A stretch of 64,000 nt of DNA from DYJB01 sp963777165 (GCA_963777165.1 CAVZPO010000029.1:23774-87773), one strand, 5' to 3'. Counted from the stretch's first letter, positions 20,100-29,112 are shown. Notes: a model not told the origin generated them from the sequence alone. Translations and numbers: made by a program.

Positions 20100-22182
20100 A
20101 TGGCCCGCGAGCATGCGCTCGAGCGCACCCGCAACATCGGCATCATCGCCCATATCGATGCCGGCAAGACGACCACCACCGAGCGGGTGCTCTATTACAC
20201 CGGTCGGACGCATCGTCTTGGCTCGGTCGATGACGGCACCACCGTCACCGACTGGATGGAGCAGGAGCGCGAGCGCGGCATCACCATTGTCTCCGCCGCC
20301 GTCACGGCCGAGTGGCGCGACTACATCATCAACATCATCGACACCCCGGGCCACATCGACTTCACCGCCGAGGTCCAGCGCTGCCTGCGGGTCCTCGACG
20401 GGGGCGTGGTGATCTTCGACGCCGTGCAGGGCGTCGAGCCGCAGTCCGAGACCGTCTGGCGACAGGCCGACCGCTACAGCGTGCCGCGCTTGTGCTTCGC
20501 CAACAAGATGGATCGGCCGGGGGCTTCCTACTTGCAGACGATCGAGTCGATCCGCGCCCGCCTGGGGGCCAATCCGATCGCCATTCAGATGCCGATCGGC
20601 GCCGAGGCGTCCTTCGTCGGGGTGATCGATCTGTTCGATAACAAGGCGTTGGTCTGGAGCGACGTGACCGGCGACGCCTACGAGACGGGCGAGATCCCTC
20701 CCGACCTGAGGGCCGAAGCGGCGGAGATGCGCGCCCGGATGGTTGAGCAGATCGCCGAGACCGACGAGGAATTGACCCTCAAGTACCTGGACGGTGCGGA
20801 GATCAGCGTCGACGAACTGCGGGCCGCCCTGCGCCGGGCGACCATCACCAGCAAGGCCACGCCGGTCCTGTGCGGCTCGTCGCTGCGCAACAAGGGCGTG
20901 CAGCCGATGCTCGACGCCGTGATCGACTTCCTGCCGTCGCCGGCGGACATCGCCGATGTCACCGGCACGAAGCCCGACTCGGACATCCCCCAGACGCGGC
21001 CGGCGAACGACGACGCGCCGCTCAGCGCCCTGGTGTTCAAGATCGTCTCCGACCCCTATGTCGGGCGGCTGGCTTACTTCCGAGTCTATTCGGGCAAGAT
21101 CACGCAGGGCTCGATGGTCTACAACTCGACCAAGGGCAAACGCGAGCGGGTCGGTCGGCTGATCCGCATGTATGCCGATCGGCGCGAGGACCTGCCCGAG
21201 ATCCTGGCCGGGGACATCGCCGCCGTGCTTGGGATGAAGGACACCTTCACCGGCGACACGCTGTGCGACTCCGCCAACCCGATCGTGCTCGAGGCGATTC
21301 AATTCCCCGAGCCGGTCATTTTCCTGGCGATCGAGCCGCGCACGACCGCCGATCAGAGCCGGATGGCCGACGCGCTGCAGAAGCTGTCCGAAGAGGATCC
21401 GACGTTCCGGGCGAGCTACGACGAGAACGCAGGTCAGACCGTGATCTCGGGCATGGGCGAGCTGCACCTGGAAGTGCTGGTCGACCGGATGATGCGCGAG
21501 TTCAAAGTCCAGGCCAATGTCGGTCGCCCGCGGGTCGCCTACCGCGAGTCGATCACCGTGCCTGTGGCCAAGTCCGATTACCGCTACGTGAAGCAGACCG
21601 GCGGACACGGGCAGTACGGGCACGTGGTCCTGTCGCTCGAGTCCGGCGGGCCGGGCTCGGGGATCACCTTCGAGAACCGCATCATGCGCGGCGCCATCCC
21701 ACACGAGTACATCCCGGGCGTGGAGAAGGGCGTGCGCGAAGCGGCCGAAGGCGGCGTCCTGGCGGGCTACCCGATCGTCGACATCAAGGTCAAGCTGATC
21801 GACGGCTCGTTCCACGAAGTCGACTCGAGCGAGATGGCTTTCAAGATGGCCGGCTCGATGGCGTTCAAGCAGGGTGTGCAGATGGGCGCGCCCGGTGCTG
21901 CTCGAACCGATGATGCGCGTCGAGGTCCTCACCCCGGACGAGTTCCTGGGCGAAGTGACCGGAGACCTGGCCTCGCGGCGGGCGTCGATCGGCGGCATGG
22001 AGATGCGGCCCGGAAGTGCCCAGGCGATCCGGGCCGACGTGCCGCTGGCGGAGATGTTCGGCTACGCCACCGACCTGCGGTCGATGACCCAGGGACGCGG
22101 CGTATTCACGATGGAGTTTGATCACTACGCGCAGGTGGCCGAAGCGGTCACCAAGTCGATCCTGGCCGGCGTGCCGGCGTAG
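20100..22182 (+). CDS. fusA: Elongation factor G, interrupted by one +1 frameshift
   Basis: A GTPase that drives translocation on the ribosome. The G-domain motifs are complete: IIAHIDAGKTTTTERVLYYTG (P-loop), RERGITI, DTPGHIDF and NKMDRPGA. Domain IV/V landmarks are YRYVKQTGGHGQYGHV and PHEYIPGVEKG. The frame breaks at a CCC run (21891-21893). Removing one C gives GAPVLLEPMMRVEVLTPDEF and a 693-aa protein ending FDHYAQVAEAVTKSILAGVPA. ATG 20100 is preceded by AGAAGGAG about 30 nt upstream but no close strong site. Confidence 0.95.
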
Positions 22183-22221
22183 CGCCGCGCATACGGGCCC
22201 GGCGAACGGAGCATCGTCATT

Positions 22222-23426
22222 ATGTCGAAGCAGAAGTTTGAGCGCACGAAGCCGCACATGAATGTGGGGACGATGGGACACATCGACCACGGCAAGACGA
22301 CGTTGACGGCGGCGATCACGAAGTACTGCTCGTTTTTCGGAAAGGCGCAGTTCCGGCCGTTTGATTCGATCGACAATGCGCCGGAAGAGCGCGAGCGCGG
22401 GATCACGATTGCGATTGCGCACGTGGAGTATGAGACCGAGAAGCGGCACTATGCGCACGTCGACATGCCGGGGCACCGGGACTACATCAAGAACATGATC
22501 ACGGGGGCGGCGCAGGTGGACGGGGCGATTCTGGTGGTGGCGGCGCCGGACGGGCCGATGCCGCAGACGCGGGAGCACGTGCTGCTGGCACGGCAGGTGG
22601 AAGTGCCGGCGATCGTGGTCTATCTGAACAAGATCGACATGATGGACGATCCGGAGCTGCTGGAGCTGGTGGAGCTGGAGCTGAGGGAGCTGCTTGACGG
22701 TGTACAAGTTCCCGGGGGACACGACGCCGATCGTGCGGGGGAGTGCGCTGCAGGCGCTGGAGTCGAAGAGCACGGACCCGAATGCTCCGGAGTACGCCAG
22801 CATCAAGGAACTGCTGCGGGTGGTGGACGAGTACATTCCGGAGCCGGTGAGGCAGACGGACCGGCCGTTCATGATGCCCGTCGAGGACGTGTTCTCGATC
22901 AAGGGTCGGGGGACGGTGGTGACGGGCCGGGTGGATCGGGGGAAGGTGAAGGTCGGGGAGACGGTGGAGATTGTCGGGCTTGCGGGACGAGGTTGTGACG
23001 TCGGTGGTGACGGGCGTGGAGATGTTCCACAAGCTGCTGGACGAGGGGATGGCGGGGGACAACCTGGGTCTGCTGCTGCGGGGGATCGAGCGGACGGACG
23101 TGGAGCGGGGGATGGTGATTGCGGCGCCGAAGTCGATCACGCCGCACAAGAAGTTTCTGAGCCAGGTGTACGTGCTGACCAAGGAAGAGGGGGGACGGCA
23201 CAAGGCGTTCTTCACGGGGTACCGGCCGCAGTTCTACATTCGGACGATGGACGTGACGGGGACGATCACGCTGCCGACCGGGGTGGAGATGGTGATGCCG
23301 GGGGACGACGTGAATCTGACGGTGGAACTGATCACGCCGGTGGCGCTGGAGAAGGGCTCGAACTTCGCCGTGCGCGAGGGCGGGCTGACGGTCGGCGCCG
23401 GCGTCATTACCGAGATTCTGGAGTAA
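22222..23426 (+). CDS. tuf: Elongation factor Tu, interrupted by two +1 frameshifts; codon use unlike neighbours
   Basis: A GTPase delivering aminoacyl-tRNA to the ribosome. NVGTMGHIDHGKTTLTAAI, ERERGITIAIAHVEYET, DMPGHRDYIKNMITGAAQ and NKID are the G-domain motifs. Domain 2 has GRGTVVTGRVDRGKVKVGE, and domain 3 ends VREGGLTVGAGVITEILE. One extra base in GG 22699-22700 and one in TT 22980-22981 break the frame; removing both gives 400 aa, the normal length. Up to about 23350 the gene uses G-ending codons (GCG, GGG, CCG, ACG) almost exclusively, while its last ~75 bp and all neighbours prefer C-ending codons. This suggests gene conversion or a chimera with a second tuf copy. Confidence 0.93.
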
Positions 23427-23429
23427 TCG

Positions 23430-23738
23430 ATGGCGAAGCAGAAGATCCGCATCCGGCTCAAGGCCTACGACCACCGTGTGCTGGACGCTTCGGCGCAGCG
23501 CATCGTCGAGACCGCCGAACGCACCGGCGCCAAGGTCGTCGGCCCGGTTCCGCTGCCCACCCGGCTGGAGCGCTTCACCGTCCGCCGGTCGGCCTTCATC
23601 GACAAGGACTCGCATGAGCACTTCGAGATCCGCACGCATAAGCGGCTGATCGACGTGCTGGAGCCGGACTCGAAGACGATCGATACGCTGATGCGGCTGA
23701 ATCTGCCGGCCGGCGTGGATATCGAGATCAAGATCTAG
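23430..23738 (+). CDS. rpsJ: 30S ribosomal protein S10
   Basis: A 102-aa head protein of the small subunit (also NusE in antitermination complexes). MAKQKIRIRLKAYDHRVLDA, GPVPLPTRLERFTV and FEIRTHKRLIDVLEP are the standard blocks. It begins only 3 bp after the tuf stop, so it belongs to the str transcript. The usual S10-operon break falls after it, where a 154-bp structured spacer precedes rplC. Confidence 0.97.
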   Translation: MAKQKIRIRLKAYDHRVLDASAQRIVETAERTGAKVVGPVPLPTRLERFTVRRSAFIDKDSHEHFEIRTHKRLIDVLEPDSKTIDTLMRLNLPAGVDIEIKI

Positions 23739-23754
23739 CGAACGGCAACAGGCG

Positions 23755-23824
23755 GCGTGGCAAGCGCCGGACGGAGGGTGGGCCCTAGACGGACCCCCGC
23801 CGGCCGGACGGCGGACTGCCACGC
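23755..23824 (+). promoter_or_regulatory. Branched RNA structure between rpsJ and rplC
   Basis: An 8-bp closing stem, GCGTGGCA (23755-23762) with TGCCACGC (23817-23824), encloses GC-rich sequence able to pair internally (for example GGGT with ACCC). A further CGGCC/GGCCG hairpin lies near 23838-23855, before the ribosome site of rplC. The spacer is far longer than any other gap in this cluster. A regulatory role is inferred from structure and place only. Confidence 0.4.
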
Positions 23825-23892
23825 GGTCGGGGATGATGCGGCCGGGCCCTGGCCGACAGTCCCGTCAAGATGGACGACCAAGGAGATGAGGG

Positions 23893-24522
23893 ATGAAAGG
23901 GCTCATTGGCAAGAAGCTGGGCATGACCCAGGTCTTCGACGAGTCGGGCTTGGTAAAGCCGCTGACCCTGATCGAAGCCGGGCCATGTTTCGTTACCCAG
24001 GTCAAGCGCCCGGAGAAGGAAGGCTACCAGGCCGTCCAGCTCGGCTTCGGCGAATCCAAGCCGCGCCGGCTCTCCGGCGGCGAACTGGGACATCTGAAGA
24101 AGCTGGACCTGCAGCCCCTGCGCCACGTGCGCGAGTTTCGGGTCAAAGGCGACCTGGACGTGAAGGAAGGCGACCGCCTGACGGTGGACGTCTTCGTCAT
24201 CGGCGACCATGTCGACGTCGTCTCGGTCAGCAAGGGCAAGGGCTTCGCCGGCGGCGTGAAGCGCTACCACTTCCGCGGCGGCCCCAAGACCCACGGTCAG
24301 TCCGACCGACATCGCGCCCCCGGTTCGCGCAGCTCGACCTCGACGCCCGGGCGGGTCTACAAGGGCTCGCGCGGCCCGGGTCACATGGGCTCGGAGCGGG
24401 TCACGTCGCAGAATTTGCGCGTCGAATTGATCGACCCGGAGCGCAACCTGCTCGGGGTCCACGGCAGCGTGCCCGGTCCGAAGGGCGCCGTCGTGGTCGT
24501 CACGCAGGCGCGCAAGCAATAA
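23893..24522 (+). CDS. rplC: 50S ribosomal protein L3
   Basis: A 209-aa early-assembly protein reaching toward the peptidyl-transferase centre. MKGLIGKKLGMTQVF is the standard bacterial start. GKGFAGGVKRYHFRGGPKTHG, HRAPGSRSSTSTPGRVYKG and GHMGSERVTSQNL are the conserved rRNA-contacting stretch. It follows the structured rpsJ-rplC spacer and has AAGGAG before ATG 23893. rplD follows after 19 bp. Confidence 0.97.
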   Translation: MKGLIGKKLGMTQVFDESGLVKPLTLIEAGPCFVTQVKRPEKEGYQAVQLGFGESKPRRLSGGELGHLKKLDLQPLRHVREFRVKGDLDVKEGDRLTVDVFVIGDHVDVVSVSKGKGFAGGVKRYHFRGGPKTHGQSDRHRAPGSRSSTSTPGRVYKGSRGPGHMGSERVTSQNLRVELIDPERNLLGVHGSVPGPKGAVVVVTQARKQ

Positions 24523-24541
24523 CAAAGCGGGAGCATCGACG

Positions 24542-25165
24542 ATGAAGGTGGATGTGTTGAACATGCAGGGGCAGAAGGTGGCCACGACGGAGCTCCCGGC
24601 CGCCATCTTCGAGGCTCCAATCCTGGAAGACTTGATGCATCAGGCGTTGGTGCGGCAGCTAGCCAACGGCCGCCTGGGCACGCGCAAGACCAAGACGCGC
24701 GCCGAGGTGTCCGGGGGCGGGAAGAAGCCCTGGCGCCAGAAGGGCACCGGGCGCGCCCGGCAGGGCTCGACGCGCGCCCCGCACTGGCGCGGCGGCGGCG
24801 GAGCGCATACGCCCATGCCGCGCGACTTCTCCGTCCGCATGCCGCGCAAGATGCGCCACGCTGCGCTGCGTTCGGCCTTGTCGGTCAAGGCCGCCCAGTC
24901 CGAGATCGTCGTGCTGGACGAGATCACGATGGCCGGGCCGAAGACCAAGGACATGGCCGCCACGCTGGCCAGGCTGGTGGGCGACGCTTCGGCGTTGATC
25001 ATCCTGGCCGGCCCGGATGACGCAGTGGAGAAGTCGGTCCGCAATCTGCCGACGGCCAAGACGCTGCGCGCCGCGTACCTCAACATCCGCGACCTGCTCG
25101 GGTACGACCGGGTCCTCATGCCCATGGGCACGGTCGACGCCCTGGGCACGGCCTTGGCGGCGTAG
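24542..25165 (+). CDS. rplD: 50S ribosomal protein L4
   Basis: A 207-aa protein lining the exit tunnel. TRKTKTRAEVSGGGKKPWRQ, GTGRARQGSTRAPHWRGGG and the rest of the tunnel loop are intact, followed by MPRKMRHAALRSALS. In enterobacteria L4 represses its own S10 operon; whether that holds here is unknown. It is closely spaced between rplC and rplW. Confidence 0.97.
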   Translation: MKVDVLNMQGQKVATTELPAAIFEAPILEDLMHQALVRQLANGRLGTRKTKTRAEVSGGGKKPWRQKGTGRARQGSTRAPHWRGGGGAHTPMPRDFSVRMPRKMRHAALRSALSVKAAQSEIVVLDEITMAGPKTKDMAATLARLVGDASALIILAGPDDAVEKSVRNLPTAKTLRAAYLNIRDLLGYDRVLMPMGTVDALGTALAA

Positions 25166-25177
25166 GGAGGAGGCAGC

Positions 25178-25483
25178 ATGACTACGGTCTACGACATCCT
25201 GCGCCGTCCGATCGTCACGGAGAAGTCCAACTACCAGAGCGGCAAGCTGGGTCAGTATGTCTTCGAGGTCGCCCACGGGGCCACCAAGGCTCAGATCAAG
25301 GAAGCGGTCGAGACGCTGTTTGACGTCAATGTCGAGCGCGTCAATGTGCTCACGGCGCCTCCGAAGCGCTCGCGGCGCGCCCGCAGCCGGCGGCTGCTCG
25401 TCCGCCACGCCGGCTACAAGAAGGCCGTCGTGACGCTGCAGACGGGCCAGACGATCGACCTGTTCGAAGGGGTGAAGTCATGA
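25178..25483 (+). CDS. rplW: 50S ribosomal protein L23
   Basis: A 101-aa protein at the tunnel exit, docking site for trigger factor and SRP. YDILRRPIVTEKSNYQ, FEVAHGATKAQIKEAVETLF and VNVERVNVLTAPPK are conserved. GGAGG precedes ATG 25178. Its stop overlaps the rplB start by 4 bp, which couples their translation. Confidence 0.96.
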   Translation: MTTVYDILRRPIVTEKSNYQSGKLGQYVFEVAHGATKAQIKEAVETLFDVNVERVNVLTAPPKRSRRARSRRLLVRHAGYKKAVVTLQTGQTIDLFEGVKS

Positions 25484-26316
25484 GCGTCAAGATCTACAAG
25501 CCGACGTCACCCGGCCGGCGGGGGATGACCGGACCGACGTTCGAGGAAATCACCAAGGACAGCCCCGAACGATCGCTGCTCGTCCCGCGCAAGAAGAGCG
25601 GCGGACGCAACGTCTACGGTCGGGTCACCGTCCGGCATCGCGGCGGCGGCAGCCGCCGGCATGTGCGCCTGGTCGATTTCAAGCGCGACAAGCACGGCAT
25701 TCCGGGGACGGTGGCGGCGATCGAGTACGACCCGAATCGCTCCGCCCGCCTGGCGCTCCTGCACTACGCGGACGGCGAGAAGCGCTATATCGTGGCGCCG
25801 CTCGGACTGCAGGTGGGCGACGTGGTCACCGCCGGGCCGGAGGCGGACGTGCGCCCGGGGAACAGCCTGCCGCTGACCCATATCCCGCTGGGCACCATGG
25901 TGCACAACCTGGAGCTCCAACCGGGGAAGGGCGGCCAGCTGGTGCGCTCAGCAGGCACGTCCGCGCAGCTGCTGGGAAAGGAAGGCACCTACGCCGCGGT
26001 GCGTCTGCCGTCTGGCGAAGTGCGCCGGATCCTACAGACCTGCTACGCCACGATCGGCGAAGTGGGCAACGAAGACCATTCGAACATCAAGCTCGGGAAG
26101 GCCGGGCGCAAGCGCCATCTGGGGGTCCGCCCGACGGTGCGCGGCACGGCGATGAGCCCGCGCGACCACCCGCACGGCGGCGGCGAAGGCCGTCAGCCAA
26201 CCGGGCTGCCAGGGCCGAAGAGCCCGTGGGGCAAACCGACACGCGGCAAGCGGACTCGGATGGCCAAGCCGTCCGACAAGTACATTGTCCGCCGCCGCTC
26301 GAAGAAGCGCCGCTAG
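25480..26316 (+). CDS. rplB: 50S ribosomal protein L2
   Basis: A 278-aa protein needed for subunit joining and the peptidyl-transferase centre. VTVRHRGGGSRRHVRLVDFK, VGNEDHSNIKLGKAGRKRHL, VRGTAMSPRDHPHGGGEGR with the conserved His, and GRKRHLGVRP are all present. The C-terminus is very basic (IVRRRSKKRR). Starts within the rplW stop (ATGA). A 13-bp perfect hairpin follows in the spacer to rpsS. Confidence 0.97.
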   Translation: MSVKIYKPTSPGRRGMTGPTFEEITKDSPERSLLVPRKKSGGRNVYGRVTVRHRGGGSRRHVRLVDFKRDKHGIPGTVAAIEYDPNRSARLALLHYADGEKRYIVAPLGLQVGDVVTAGPEADVRPGNSLPLTHIPLGTMVHNLELQPGKGGQLVRSAGTSAQLLGKEGTYAAVRLPSGEVRRILQTCYATIGEVGNEDHSNIKLGKAGRKRHLGVRPTVRGTAMSPRDHPHGGGEGRQPTGLPGPKSPWGKPTRGKRTRMAKPSDKYIVRRRSKKRR

Positions 26317-26327
26317 GTTCGCCTGGG

Positions 26328-26356
26328 CTTCCGAAGTCGCGGAGCGACTTCGGAAG
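26328..26356 (+). promoter_or_regulatory. Perfect 13-bp hairpin between rplB and rpsS
   Basis: CTTCCGAAGTCGC (26328-26340), loop GGA, GCGACTTCGGAAG (26344-26356), with no U tract. The 12-mer CTTCGGAAGTCG at 26348-26359 recurs at 6344-6355, and CTTCCGAAGTCG (26328-26339) recurs at 43748-43759, both also between genes. It may be a processing or stability hairpin. Confidence 0.55.
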
Positions 26357-26379
26357 TCGGATGGGATTGAGGTGAAACG

Positions 26380-26691
26380 ATGTCACGATCGCTGAAGAAG
26401 GGCCCGTTCGTCGAGCCCAAGCTGCTGAAGAAGATTGAAGAGATGAACCAGCGGGGCGAGAAGAAGGTGCTCCGCACCTGGAGCCGCGCCAGCACGGTGT
26501 TCCCGCAGATGGTGGGGCACACGGTGGCGGTGCACGACGGGCGCCGGCACGTGCCGATCTACATCACCGAGAACATGGTCGGGCACAAGCTGGGCGAGTT
26601 CGCCCCGACGCGCACCTTCCGCGGGCACGTGTCGAGGGAGAAGACGACGAAGGTCGTCGAGACGGCGACGAAGGTCGTCGAGCCGAAGTAG
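26380..26691 (+). CDS. rpsS: 30S ribosomal protein S19 with repeated C-terminal tail
   Basis: A 103-aa head protein contacting S13 and the A site. MSRSLKKGPFVEPKLLKKIE, RTWSRASTVFPQMVGHTVAV and VGHKLGEFAPTRTFRGH are standard. The tail KTTKVVETATKVVEPK holds a tandem TKVVE unit encoded by two identical 17-bp segments; most S19 proteins end soon after the RGH block. GAGGTGA precedes ATG 26380. Confidence 0.97.
   Translation: MSRSLKKGPFVEPKLLKKIEEMNQRGEKKVLRTWSRASTVFPQMVGHTVAVHDGRRHVPIYITENMVGHKLGEFAPTRTFRGHVSREKTTKVVETATKVVEPK
26645..26682 (+). repeat. 17-bp tandem duplication at the rpsS 3' end
   Basis: CGACGAAGGTCGTCGAG occurs at 26645-26661 and 26666-26682. Each copy is itself an inverted repeat (CGACGA-AGG-TCGTCG). 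The two copies encode the repeated TKVVE tail of S19. Confidence 0.85.
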
Positions 26692-26693
26692 CC

Positions 26694-27053
26694 ATGGCCG
26701 AAACACACGACGTCCGCGCCTTCGTTCGCAATGTGCCGATCTCGGCGCAGAAGGTCCGCCTGGTGGTGAACCAGATCCGCGGCCAGGAAGCCAACCGGGC
26801 CCTGGATGAGCTGCGCTTCATGCCCAACGCCGCCGCCCGGTCGGTGTCCAAGGTGCTCCGGTCGGCGATCGCCAATGCCGAGGAGAACTTCGGGCTCAGC
26901 CGGGATGAACTGATGATCTTCAAGGCTTTCGCCGATGAAGGCCCCAGCCGCCGTTGGCGGCGCTTCGGGGCCCGCGGCCGTTTCAAGCCGATGATTCGAC
27001 GGTCGTCGAGTGTGACGATCGTCCTGCGCGAGAAGGAGCAGGCGGCGGCCTAG
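26694..27053 (+). CDS. rplV: 50S ribosomal protein L22
   Basis: A 119-aa protein with a long hairpin in the exit tunnel. ISAQKVRLVVNQIRGQEANR, NAAARSVSKVLRSAIANAEE and the hairpin PSRRWRRFGARGRFKPMIRR are conserved. It starts two bases after the rpsS stop with no room for its own ribosome site upstream of rpsS coding sequence, so translation is probably coupled. Confidence 0.96.
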   Translation: MAETHDVRAFVRNVPISAQKVRLVVNQIRGQEANRALDELRFMPNAAARSVSKVLRSAIANAEENFGLSRDELMIFKAFADEGPSRRWRRFGARGRFKPMIRRSSSVTIVLREKEQAAA

Positions 27054-27074
27054 CCGCGCCTGAAAGGAGTACGC

Positions 27075-27749
27075 ATGGGACGCAAGGTCCACCCGATTGG
27101 CTTCCGCCTGGGGATCAACAAGACCTGGGAGTCGCGCTGGTTCGCCAACCCGGATGTGTACGCCAAGCAGCTGCACGAGGATCGCGCCATCCGGCTGTTG
27201 ATCGTCGGCTCGGCGCCGCGCTCGGGCATTGCCCGGATCGACATTGAGCGCTTCCCCAACAACGTGCACGTCACGATCCACACCTCCAAGCCGGGGATCG
27301 TGATCGGCCGCAAGGGCGCAAGCGTCAAGGAGCTGCGGCGGCAGATCCAGATCCTGACCGGGACGGTGGTCAAGCTGGACATCGCCGAGATCAAGGAGCC
27401 GGACATCGACGCCCGGCTGGTGGCGGACAACATCGCCGGCCAGCTGGAGCGGCGCATCAGCCACCGGCGGGCGATGCAGCGGGCGGTGCAGCAGGCGATG
27501 CGCCAGGGGGCGAAGGGCATCAAGGTGATGTGCGCCGGGCGGCTGTCGGGCGTGGAGATGGCGCGGCGCGACTGGATGCGGGAAGGCCGGGTGCCGGCCC
27601 AGACCCTTCGGGCCGATATCGACTTCGCCAAGGCCGAGGCGCTGACGACCTACGGGCGGATCGGGGTCAAGGTCTGGGTCTACCGGGGCGATGCGGAAGT
27701 GGCAGAGCCCGAGCAGGCCCAGGCGATGGACGTGTACGTCAGCGAGTAG
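27075..27749 (+). CDS. rpsC: 30S ribosomal protein S3
   Basis: A 224-aa protein at the mRNA entry pore, with helicase-like unwinding of mRNA together with S4 and S5. GRKVHPIGFRLGINKTWESR, the KH-domain GIVIGRKGASVKELRR, VMCAGRLSGVEMARRDW and ADIDFAKAEALTTYGRIGVK are conserved. AAAGGAG precedes ATG 27075. rplP follows after 25 bp. Confidence 0.97.
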   Translation: MGRKVHPIGFRLGINKTWESRWFANPDVYAKQLHEDRAIRLLIVGSAPRSGIARIDIERFPNNVHVTIHTSKPGIVIGRKGASVKELRRQIQILTGTVVKLDIAEIKEPDIDARLVADNIAGQLERRISHRRAMQRAVQQAMRQGAKGIKVMCAGRLSGVEMARRDWMREGRVPAQTLRADIDFAKAEALTTYGRIGVKVWVYRGDAEVAEPEQAQAMDVYVSE

Positions 27750-27774
27750 GCGAGCGCCGGAACGAGGTGTGACG

Positions 27775-28203
27775 ATGTTGATGCCAAAACGCGTGATGCC
27801 CGGCCGCCTGAAGCAGATGCGCGGCCGGATGAAGGGCAAGGAAACCCGCGGCGTCGAGCTGAACTTCGGCGACTACGGGCTGCAGGCCCTCGAGCCGGGG
27901 TGGGTGACGGCGCGGCAGATCGAAGCCGCCCGCCGCACGCTGGTGCGCTACATGAAGCGCCGCGGCAAGGTGTGGATCCGCATCTTCCCGGATAAGCCGG
28001 TGACCAAGAAGCCGGCCGAAACGCGCATGGGCAAGGGCAAGGGCTCGGTCGACCACTGGGTGGCCGTGGTCAAGCCCGGGCGGATCCTGTTCGAGCTGTC
28101 CGGCCTTCCCGAGGACGCGGCGCGCGAAGCCATGCGCCTGGCGTCCCATAAGTTCTCGATCCAGACCCGCTTCACCGAGCGCGGCGAAGTGGGGAGAGGC
28201 TAG
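27775..28203 (+). CDS. rplP: 50S ribosomal protein L16
   Basis: A 142-aa protein near the A-tRNA site and central protuberance. The start MLMPKRVMPGRLKQMRGRMK at 27775 (after GAGGTGTGACG) fits the family; an in-frame upstream extension overlapping rpsC is not homologous. FGDYGLQALEPGWVTARQIE, RRGKVWIRIFPDKPVTKKP and MGKGKGSVDHWVAVVKPG are diagnostic. Confidence 0.97.
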   Translation: MLMPKRVMPGRLKQMRGRMKGKETRGVELNFGDYGLQALEPGWVTARQIEAARRTLVRYMKRRGKVWIRIFPDKPVTKKPAETRMGKGKGSVDHWVAVVKPGRILFELSGLPEDAAREAMRLASHKFSIQTRFTERGEVGRG

Positions 28204-28209
28204 CAGGCG

Positions 28210-28425
28210 ATGAAGACATCGGAGATTCGCGCCCTGTCCGACGGCGAGGTCGCGGCACGGCTGAACGAGGCCCGCGAAGCCTACTTCAAGCTGCGGTTTC
28301 AGTTCGCCACGGGGCAGCTGAGCGATCACACGCGCCTGAAGCGGGCGCGGCGTGAGATCGCCCGCCTGGCCACCCTGGCGCGCGAGCGCCAGCTGACCGG
28401 CGAAGGGGAAGGGAGCAAGGCATGA
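28210..28425 (+). CDS. rpmC: 50S ribosomal protein L29
   Basis: A 71-aa two-helix protein at the tunnel exit beside L23. MKTSEIRALSDGEVAARLNE, LRFQFATGQLSDHTRLKRAR and REIARLATLARER match the family. It overlaps rpsQ by 4 bp (ATGA at 28422), as the next gene pair does. Confidence 0.94.
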   Translation: MKTSEIRALSDGEVAARLNEAREAYFKLRFQFATGQLSDHTRLKRARREIARLATLARERQLTGEGEGSKA

Positions 28426-28733
28426 GCAACACTCGCCGCCGCATGTCGGGCCTGGTGACCCGGGCCAAGGCGATCAAGACGGTGTCGGTGCGCGTCGACC
28501 GCAGCTACCGCCATCGGCTGTACGGCAAGGTCGTCCACACCAGCAAGCATTACCTGGTGCACGACGAGCTCGGCTGCCGACCCGGGGACGAGGTGGTGAT
28601 CGTCGAGAGCCGGCCGCTGTCGAAGCTCAAGCGCTGGGTGGTGGAGACCATCGTCCGTCGGGCAACCGAGGAGCAGGTCGAAGCCGGCGCCGCGGTGCAG
28701 GTCGACATGCCCGCGCTGGAGGCGCAGGGATGA
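28422..28733 (+). CDS. rpsQ: 30S ribosomal protein S17
   Basis: A 103-aa OB-fold primary binder of 16S rRNA. RRRMSGLVTRAKAIKTVSVR, YRHRLYGKVVHTSKHYLVHD and GDEVVIVESRPLSKLKRWVV are characteristic. It has a C-terminal extension beyond the OB fold (EEQVEAGAAVQVDMPALEAQ). Overlaps both neighbours by 4 bp. Confidence 0.96.
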   Translation: MSNTRRRMSGLVTRAKAIKTVSVRVDRSYRHRLYGKVVHTSKHYLVHDELGCRPGDEVVIVESRPLSKLKRWVVETIVRRATEEQVEAGAAVQVDMPALEAQG

Positions 28734-29101
28734 TCCAGCAGGAAACACGCCTGAAAGTCGCCGACAACACGGGCGGCCGGGAGCTGCTGGTGATCCGCGT
28801 CATGGGGGGATCCCGCCGACGCTACGGCTCCATCGGGGATGTCGTCGTGGGGACGATCAAGTCGGCGGCGCCGCACGGTGCGGTCAAGAAGAGCGAGATC
28901 GTCAAAGCAGTTGTGGTGCGGGTGGCCAAGGAGTACCGCCGCGACGACGGCTCCTACATCCGGTTCGACGACAACGCCGCCGTCATCCTGGACGCCGACG
29001 GGGTGAACCCCAAGGGGACGCGCATCTTCGGGCCGGTCGCCCGCGAGCTGCGCGAAAAAGGGTTCACCAAGATCGTCTCGCTGGCGCCCGAAGTCCTGTA
29101 G
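28730..29101 (+). CDS. rplN: 50S ribosomal protein L14
   Basis: A 123-aa protein forming an intersubunit bridge with 16S helix 44. MIQQETRLKVADNTGGRELL, GDVVVGTIKSAAPHGAVKKS, VVRVAKEYRRDDGSYIRFDD and ARELREKGFTKIVSLAPEVL give full-length identity. It starts inside the rpsQ stop codon. Confidence 0.97.
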   Translation: MIQQETRLKVADNTGGRELLVIRVMGGSRRRYGSIGDVVVGTIKSAAPHGAVKKSEIVKAVVVRVAKEYRRDDGSYIRFDDNAAVILDADGVNPKGTRIFGPVARELREKGFTKIVSLAPEVL

Positions 29102-29112
29102 GAGGCTGAGCG

